Positions 7,238 through 11,099 of a DNA stretch of 11,099 bases are shown one piece after another. The position numbers and the translations under genes were made by a program. Source of the DNA: Sedimenticola sp. (GTDB lineage: Bacteria > Pseudomonadota > Gammaproteobacteria > Chromatiales > Chromatiaceae); contig JALVUB010000051.1 of the NCBI GenBank assembly GCA_027023915.1, forward strand, positions 1 through 11,099, given 5' to 3'. The notes beneath the pieces were generated by a model. The model searched no databases, had not been told where the DNA came from, and saw only the letters and a list, made by a program, of their open reading frames with translations. Position 1 is the stretch's first letter; every line of letters starts with the position of its first letter.

Positions 7238-7540
7238 TTATCTCTTTTTCGAACCTTTTTTCTTACTGACTTTTTTCTTTGCAACCTTCTTCTTGGTTGC
7301 CTTTTTCTTCGTTGTTTTCTTTTTGGCTACCTTTTTCTTGCTGACTTTCTTCGCCACGCTCTTTTTGGTGGTCTTCCTGGTCACTTTCTTTTTGGTGGTT
7401 TTCTTCGCCACCTTTTTCTTGGTAGCTTTCTTGGTCACCTTCTTTTTGGCAACTTTCTTGGCGACTTTTTTCTTTGTCGCTTTTTTGGCAACCTTCTTTG
7501 CCGATTGCACCGCCCGCTTTTTAGTGGTCTTCTTTACCAT
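7238..7540 (-). CDS. lysine-rich histone H1-like protein
   Basis: A 100-residue protein with 51 lysines and a few arginines, otherwise almost only A, V, T and S. It has no acidic or aromatic residues. It is built from loose repeats of KKKVAKK, KKVTKKA and KKTTKKK. Such low-complexity basic tails resemble eukaryotic H1 C-termini and bacterial H1-like proteins (BpH1 of Bordetella, the AlgP/AlgR3 tail of Pseudomonas, Hc1/Hc2 of Chlamydia). These bind and compact DNA or act on polyphosphate and RNA. There is no globular domain, so it should be disordered in solution. ATG at 7540 has a strong AGGGGAG site 5 bases upstream, which supports translation. It converges on ilvA with 26 bp between stops and no clear terminator. 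The plus-strand frame across it reads as poly-Phe/Leu and is an artefact. Confidence 0.87.
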   Translation of the reverse strand: MVKKTTKKRAVQSAKKVAKKATKKKVAKKVAKKKVTKKATKKKVAKKTTKKKVTRKTTKKSVAKKVSKKKVAKKKTTKKKATKKKVAKKKVSKKKGSKKR

Positions 7541-7579
7541 CGCGTCTCCCCTTCGCCGTCAACGAAAAAAGTTTTTTCG

Positions 7580-7585
7580 AGTATA
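7580..7585 (-). promoter_or_regulatory. candidate -10 of the histone-like gene, beside a 17-base palindrome
   Basis: The minus strand reads TATACT (five of six matches) in an AT-rich gap of 81 bp between the fau stop and the histone-like gene. Just downstream, 7563-7579 is a perfect inverted repeat (CGAAAAAA, one central base, TTTTTTCG) that would fall at or near the transcription start. No strong -35 is present. The palindrome followed by T-rich sequence could instead help end fau transcription. Confidence 0.35.
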
Positions 7586-7621
7586 TACAAACAAAGCTGA
7601 AATACCAGCAACAAAAGCCTT

Positions 7622-8206
7622 TTATTGCGCTGAAACAAAAACTCTTTTCTCCGTAACCACCGCGTCGAGCGGAACGTCCCAAGGGTGTTTCTCCACTCGC
7701 GGCAGTTGTTGCAGTGCATGGGCGTAACCGACCAGCGTCGGTCCTTTCCAATAATTGTTGGTCAGCCGCCGGGCAAAGGTTCTGTCATAAAAACCAGCGC
7801 CCATGCCCATGCGGTTGCAGTGATGGTCAAAAGCCACCAGGGGCAGGATCACCAGCTCCAGCGAACGCGGATCGATGACGCCGGCACGCTGCCACACGGG
7901 TTCGGGGATGTGGTAGCTGTTGTGACGCAAGGGTTGGCCCGGGCGCCATGGTGCAAACCAGAGCCTTTTGTGTCCGAGTGGATGAAGCACTGGCAGGCAG
8001 CACTGCTTGCCCATGGCCAGCGCGCGCTCGATAAGCGGCAGGGGATCGAGTTCGCCATCCGCGGCCAGGTAAAACCCGATGCGCTGGGCACGTAAAAAAA
8101 AGGGCTGATGCGCGACAAGCTGCGCCGCTCGTCGAGCGTGGTCACGCTGTTGTGACTGGGTCAGAGCGCGCCGCCTCCGGCGCAAGGACTTACGGTTGGG
8201 GATCAT
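7622..8206 (-). CDS. fau: 5-formyltetrahydrofolate cyclo-ligase
   Basis: The enzyme (also called YgfA or MTHFS) uses ATP to convert 5-formyl-THF to 5,10-methenyl-THF, returning stored folate to one-carbon metabolism in the cytoplasm. The C-terminal half has the family signature LPLVAFDHHCNRMGMGAGFY-DR, covering the substrate and ATP site. The N-terminus has the usual basic segment KSLRRRRRALT. From ATG 8206 the protein has 194 residues, close to the family norm. Another in-frame ATG at 8230 adds 8 residues but lies inside the 3' strand of the 6S RNA terminal stem. That ATG has purine-rich AGGCGGAGG directly upstream, whereas 8206 has no ribosome site, so the start is uncertain. The gene follows ssrS directly, as in E. 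coli, and is probably made from the same transcript after 6S processing. Confidence 0.94.
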   Translation of the reverse strand: MIPNRKSLRRRRRALTQSQQRDHARRAAQLVAHQPFFLRAQRIGFYLAADGELDPLPLIERALAMGKQCCLPVLHPLGHKRLWFAPWRPGQPLRHNSYHIPEPVWQRAGVIDPRSLELVILPLVAFDHHCNRMGMGAGFYDRTFARRLTNNYWKGPTLVGYAHALQQLPRVEKHPWDVPLDAVVTEKRVFVSAQ

Positions 8207-8225
8207 GCAAGCAGAAGAGAAGGAA

Positions 8226-8417
8226 GGCATCCTCCGCCTGTGCCGTTTCCGGTTTGTGACCTTGAACCGTGAGGTTCAAGTGGGAACCATGGCTGCGGAT
8301 CAGGCTTTCCGCTCGCGGGCGGACATGCACACCACCACAGTGGCAATGGTCCCCTGTCGTTAATGCATAGGCTCAAGGGATAACTAAGCCGGTGCACGAA
8401 CACCGCAGAGGATGCCT
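8226..8417 (-). ncRNA. ssrS: 6S RNA
   Basis: About 190 nt, lying between zapA and fau, the classic location. The ends pair: GGCATCCTCTGC (8416-8405) with GCGGAGGATGCC (8237-8226), giving the terminal stem with one G-U pair. Inside are the landmarks of gammaproteobacterial 6S: CCTTGAGCC at the 5' side of the central bubble, GTGCATGTCC and GCGAGCGGAAAGCCTGAT on the opposite side, and ACTTGAACC..GGTTCAAGGT forming the 3' stem-loop seen in E. coli. 6S RNA mimics an open promoter, binds sigma70 RNA polymerase, and represses many promoters in stationary phase. Exact 5' and 3' ends are set from the stem and may differ by a few bases. Confidence 0.93.
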
Positions 8418-8426
8418 TTCAAACAA

Positions 8427-8455
8427 AGGCTACTCCGAATTGGTTCAAAGTTCCA
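8427..8455 (-). promoter_or_regulatory. candidate 6S RNA promoter within the end of zapA
   Basis: On the minus strand TGGAAC (8455-8450) and TAGCCT (8432-8427) stand 17 bases apart, with the 6S 5' end 8-11 bases downstream. The -35 overlaps the last zapA codons. Both hexamers are weak matches (three and four of six). Placement relative to the RNA end is the main support. Confidence 0.33.
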
Positions 8456-8756
8456 GTTGGTTTAGTTGTCCCAACGCACCTTCGAGTTGCTCCTGAAGCT
8501 TCCGGATGCGCTGCTCGATGTCGTTGTCCAGCGATTTTTGTTGGTTCTCCAGGGAAAGATAATCGTGGGCCAGGTTAAGGGCGGCCATCACCGCGATGCG
8601 TTCAGTACCAATGATTTTTCCGGCCTGGCGGATTTCGCGCATGCGCTCGTCCAGGAACTGGGCGGAAACGCGAACTGCGTCCTCCTCGCCGGGTTGGCAG
8701 GCGACACGATACTCCTTCTCTAGCAAAGTGACGGTAACGGTATTGGGTTGGCTCAC
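8445..8756 (-). CDS. zapA: cell division protein ZapA
   Basis: ZapA is a small cytoplasmic protein that binds and cross-links FtsZ filaments at the division ring. The 103 residues match the family. The N-terminal beta part is TVTVTLLEKEYRVACQPGEE, followed by a long helix with RMREIRQAGKIIGTERIAVM and AALNLAHDYLSLENQQ, then a C-terminal coiled coil ending QLNQLEL. The start is GTG at 8756, within a GTGA overlap with the stop of the upstream coiled-coil gene, so translation is probably coupled. The downstream neighbour is 6S RNA. Identification is firm from sequence and synteny. Confidence 0.96.
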   Translation of the reverse strand: MSQPNTVTVTLLEKEYRVACQPGEEDAVRVSAQFLDERMREIRQAGKIIGTERIAVMAALNLAHDYLSLENQQKSLDNDIEQRIRKLQEQLEGALGQLNQLEL

Positions 8757-8986
8757 GTGTGGGCCTCTAGCGACTTGAGCCGGCTTATGATCGCATCCAC
8801 CCGGGTACGCGCGGCATGGTTTCTTTCCATGAGCGCGGCGCGCTCTTCCTGCAGGCGCTCCTGCTGGGCGCGTAGCAGACGGTTTTCCTCTTTCAGGTAA
8901 TTGCAGGTATCGACGAGCGCCGACACCTGCTGTTCCAGCGTCTCCAACATCTGGATGGCGGTTGAATTGGGTTTGGCGCTGTTCAT
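8753..8986 (-). CDS. ZapB-like coiled-coil protein (TIGR02449 family)
   Basis: A 77-residue, almost wholly helical protein with heptad-like leucines: MLETLEQQVSALVDTC, YLKEENRLLRAQQERLQ and the family-typical end RVDAIISRLKSLE. It matches the conserved small protein found directly upstream of zapA in many gammaproteobacteria and labelled TIGR02449 or ZapB-like. ZapB links ZapA to the nucleoid-side MatP network in E. coli; equivalence here is inferred from size, coiled coil and coupling to zapA. ATG at 8986 is preceded by TCGCTCC, with no ribosome site. A good sigma70 promoter ends 6 bases before it, so either the message is leaderless or the start is internal (ATG at 8950). Confidence 0.88.
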   Translation of the reverse strand: MNSAKPNSTAIQMLETLEQQVSALVDTCNYLKEENRLLRAQQERLQEERAALMERNHAARTRVDAIISRLKSLEAHT

Positions 8987-8992
8987 GGAGCG

Positions 8993-9021
8993 AATATAGA
9001 TCGCCAGCGGTTAAAGATCAA
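8993..9021 (-). promoter_or_regulatory. sigma70-type promoter of the zapB-like/zapA operon
   Basis: TTGATC (9021-9016) and TATATT (8998-8993) on the minus strand are separated by exactly 17 bases. They match the consensus in four and five of six positions. The predicted start of transcription is at or within a base or two of the ATG at 8986. A 7-bp direct repeat TTAAAGA at 9011-9017 and 9024-9030 flanks and overlaps the -35. Confidence 0.6.
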
Positions 9022-9083
9022 TGTTAAAGAAGCTTCCTAAACTTGTGGGATGGCAGCTTATCCCGCCATGTTAAACTGAATCC

Positions 9084-9620
9084 ATGACCGGGTTTACTCC
9101 TGAACACGCCCGCCTGGAGCGACTGCTGCGGGCGGCTGGCGCCGAAGAGAGCGCGGCCGAGGCCCACGGCATGTTGTGTGGGATGCTCTGTGCCGGCCTG
9201 GATCGCTGGCGGCCCCATCTGTTGGCAGATGCCCAGGAGGGGGATCTGCTGGCCCAGGAGGCTTCGCAAGAGCTGGAGCGGCTGTGGCAACTCGCCGACC
9301 GGGAGCTGCGGGAGCGGCGCATGCCGGTACGGCTGGTGTTGCCGGATGAAGAGCGGCCGGTGGCCGAGCGGGCCACGGCCCTGCGGGACTGGAGCCAGGG
9401 TTTTCTCTATGGTTTCGGTCTTGGAGGTGGTCAAAAGGCGGAACTCATGCGCGGCGAGGCGGGAGAAGCGCTGCGTGACTTCGGCGAGATCGCGCGCATG
9501 GATCTGGAAGAGTTTGGTGATGATGAAGAAGCCGAAGAGGCGCTGATGCAACTTGCTGAATATCTCTGGGTGGCGGCCGCCCTTATCTGGAACGAGGTTC
9601 ACGCCGATGACGCCGACTGA
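9084..9620 (+). CDS. ygfB: YgfB family protein (UPF0149)
   Basis: A 178-residue cytoplasmic protein with the UPF0149 marks: an N-terminal AEAHGMLCGMLCAG helix (about residues 25-38), RDWSQGFLYGFGLGG in the middle, and EYLWVAAALIWNE near the C-terminus, followed by an acidic tail. The fold is all-helical. The molecular role is generally unclear; in Pseudomonas aeruginosa YgfB modulates expression of the amidase gene ampDh3. It is divergent from the zapB-like/zapA operon and overlaps pepP by 14 bp, the usual ygfB-pepP arrangement. The start ATG has no recognisable ribosome site (AACTGAATCC upstream) although it fits the family's N-terminus. Confidence 0.94.
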   Translation: MTGFTPEHARLERLLRAAGAEESAAEAHGMLCGMLCAGLDRWRPHLLADAQEGDLLAQEASQELERLWQLADRELRERRMPVRLVLPDEERPVAERATALRDWSQGFLYGFGLGGGQKAELMRGEAGEALRDFGEIARMDLEEFGDDEEAEEALMQLAEYLWVAAALIWNEVHADDAD

Positions 9621-10914
9621 ATTCGCCCGCCGCCGGCGCCAGCTCATGCGCATCATGGGCAAGGGAAGTATCGCCATACTGCCCACCGCGCCCCAGTGTA
9701 CACGCAGCAACGATGTTCATTACCGTTATCGGCCCGACAGCGATTTTTACTACCTAACCGGCTTTCCCGAGCCGGAGGCGGTGGCGGTTCTGATACCGGG
9801 GCGTGAGCAGGGCGAGTACATTCTTTTCTGCCGCGAAAAAGACCCGAAAAAGGAACGCTGGGACGGCAGCCTTGCCGGCATCGAGGGCGCCAAAGCGCGC
9901 TATGGCGCCGATGATGCCTTTCCCATCGCCGACCTGGACGACATCCTGCCGCGCATGCTGGAGCAGTGCGACAAGGTATTTTACAGCATGGGCAGCGATG
10001 CCGAGCTGGACCAGCGTATGTCCCAGTGGGTTTCCCGGATTCGCGCCAAGGCCCGCAGCGGTGTTCATCCACCCCAGGAGTTCATCGCACTGGACCACCA
10101 TCTGCACGACATGCGGCTCTACAAGTCGCGCTCCGAGGCCGCGCTGATGCGCCGCGCGGCGAAAATCTCCGCCGCCGCCCACCGCGAGCTGATGAAAACC
10201 TGCCGGCCCGGCATGAACGAGCTGGAGCTGGAGGGGCGTTTCATCGACGCCTGCTACAAGCGCGGCACCAGGGAGCAGGCCTATCCCCCTATCGTCGGCG
10301 GTGGCGACAACGCCACCGTGCTCCATTACATCCACAACAACCAGCCACTGGCCGACGGCGACCTGGTGCTGGTGGACGCCGGCTGCGAGCTGGAGTGCTA
10401 TGCCTCGGACATCACCCGCACCTTCCCCGTGAACGGCCGCTTCAGCGCCCCCCAGCGCCAGCTTTACCAGCTCGTTCTCGATGCCCAACTCGCCGCCATC
10501 GCCCAAGTGAAGCCGGGCAATGCCTACGACGCGCCCCACAAGGCGGCGGTGCGGGTGCTTACCCGTGGCCTGGTGAAGCTGGGGTTGCTAAAGGGTAAGC
10601 CGGCCAGGCTCATCAAGGAGGAAAAATACAAAAAGTTCTTCATGCACGGCACCGGCCACTGGCTGGGGCTGGATGTGCATGATGTGGGCGACTACAAAAT
10701 TGACGGTCACTGGCGCGAGCTGGAGCCGGGCATGGTGCTCACCATCGAGCCGGGCCTTTACATTCCCAAGGGGACGCGGGGGGTGGCGAAAAAGTGGCAG
10801 GGAATCGGCATCCGCATCGAGGACGATGTGCTGGTGACACGCGACGGCCACGAGGTGCTTTCCAAGGATGCCCCCAAGACCATCGAAGAGATCGAGAGCC
10901 TGATGCGGGCGTAG
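9607..10914 (+). CDS. pepP: Xaa-Pro aminopeptidase (aminopeptidase P)
   Basis: A cytoplasmic metallopeptidase (M24 family, EC 3.4.11.9) that removes the N-terminal residue from peptides with proline second. It has 435 residues, near E. coli PepP at 441. The N-terminal domain begins FARRRRQLM and contains SDFYYLTGFPEPEAV. The C-terminal pita-bread domain holds the dinuclear metal ligands D257 (LVDAGCE), D268 (SDITRTF), H351 (HGTGHWLGLDVHD), E381 (TIEPGLY) and E405 (GIRIEDD). The start at 9607 (MTPTEFARRRRQ) has GAGG 9 bases upstream inside ygfB. An earlier in-frame ATG at 9553 would lengthen the overlap and lacks family support. In E. coli ubiH follows pepP; here the next gene is mnmE on the other strand, with one base between stops. 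Confidence 0.97.
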   Translation: MTPTEFARRRRQLMRIMGKGSIAILPTAPQCTRSNDVHYRYRPDSDFYYLTGFPEPEAVAVLIPGREQGEYILFCREKDPKKERWDGSLAGIEGAKARYGADDAFPIADLDDILPRMLEQCDKVFYSMGSDAELDQRMSQWVSRIRAKARSGVHPPQEFIALDHHLHDMRLYKSRSEAALMRRAAKISAAAHRELMKTCRPGMNELELEGRFIDACYKRGTREQAYPPIVGGGDNATVLHYIHNNQPLADGDLVLVDAGCELECYASDITRTFPVNGRFSAPQRQLYQLVLDAQLAAIAQVKPGNAYDAPHKAAVRVLTRGLVKLGLLKGKPARLIKEEKYKKFFMHGTGHWLGLDVHDVGDYKIDGHWRELEPGMVLTIEPGLYIPKGTRGVAKKWQGIGIRIEDDVLVTRDGHEVLSKDAPKTIEEIESLMRA

Positions 10915-10915
10915 G

Positions 10916-11099
10916 TTACTTGCCGATACAGAAGCTGGAAAAGATCTCGCCAAGCAGCTCTTCAGAGCCGAACTCACCGGTAATTTCGGACAACGCCTGC
11001 TGAGCCAGACGCAGCTCTTCCGCCAGCAGCTCGCCGGCCTGGTGAGTTGCCAGCACCATACGGCCCCGGTCGAGGGCTTCCAGGGCGCGGTTGATGGCC
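10916..11099 (-). CDS. mnmE: tRNA modification GTPase MnmE, C-terminal fragment
   Basis: The stop TAA is at 10918-10916 and the frame is open to the right edge, giving the last 60 residues. The sequence AINRALEALDRG, then EELRLAQQALSEITGEFG and IFSSFCIGK, is the MnmE C-terminal helical domain with its conserved terminal CIGK motif and cysteine. With MnmG, MnmE installs the (carboxymethyl)aminomethyl group on U34 of certain tRNAs, using GTP and folate. The GTPase domain lies outside the window. The gene converges on pepP with a 1-bp gap, so the two 3' UTRs must overlap. Confidence 0.96.
   Translation of the reverse strand, partial: AINRALEALDRGRMVLATHQAGELLAEELRLAQQALSEITGEFGSEELLGEIFSSFCIGK

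Noticed and set aside
7221..7727. Plus-strand ORF rich in Phe and Leu, resembling a membrane protein
   Set aside because: It is the antisense of lysine codons (AAA/AAG read as TTT/CTT) in the H1-like gene and runs on into fau in antisense; no family match and no consistent start.
1..11099. Search for tRNA, rRNA, phage, defence or biosynthetic systems
   Set aside because: No tRNA cloverleaf, integrase, transposase, defence nuclease or biosynthetic cluster was recognised; the genes present are core functions apart from the VWA and H1-like genes.

Overview
The window looks like a chromosomal segment of a GC-rich gammaproteobacterium. The evidence is the cluster zapB-like, zapA, 6S RNA (ssrS), fau on the minus strand, divergent from ygfB-pepP on the plus strand; a long IlvA with two ACT-like domains; an MnmE C-terminus ending in CIGK; and the moxR, DUF58, tgpA operon familiar from Pseudomonas and its relatives. 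I cannot name the genus. Most of the window is ordinary core genome. The less ordinary parts are the region around 3360-5560 and the lysine-rich gene near 7400.

Layout. From 3323 down to 1 (minus strand) runs a tightly coupled operon: MoxR AAA+ ATPase, DUF58 membrane protein, and the membrane-anchored periplasmic transglutaminase TgpA, which is cut by the left edge. The gap 3324-3602 holds a run of four stem-loops that looks like a small palindromic mobile repeat, plus a candidate moxR promoter. From 3603 (plus strand) comes a secreted von Willebrand A protein followed by five tandem repeats of about 88 residues. A one-base deletion in a G6 run (4828-4833) breaks the reading frame in repeat 3, so the gene reads as a 452-residue truncated product plus an out-of-frame remainder to 5560. 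Then ilvA (5691-7211, plus) converges on a 100-residue, 51%-lysine histone H1-like protein (7238-7540, minus).

Further right, on the minus strand, are fau (5-formyltetrahydrofolate cyclo-ligase), 6S RNA immediately upstream of it, zapA and a ZapB-like coiled-coil protein; the last two overlap through GTGA. A divergent intergenic region of 97 bp separates them from ygfB-pepP (plus, overlapping by 14 bp). pepP ends one base from the convergent stop codon of mnmE, which runs off the right edge.

How the genes relate. MoxR, DUF58 and TgpA probably act together at the cell envelope. The divergent VWA protein may or may not belong with them. ZapA and the coiled-coil protein are cell-division factors. 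6S RNA regulates sigma70 RNA polymerase and is probably co-transcribed with fau, which serves folate metabolism. IlvA starts isoleucine synthesis, PepP trims peptides with proline at position 2, and MnmE modifies tRNA wobble uridines. I do not see a convincing undescribed multi-gene system. The best leads are the frameshifted repeat protein, the palindromic element beside it, the apparently leaderless zapB-like gene, and the possible overlap of fau with the 6S RNA terminal stem.
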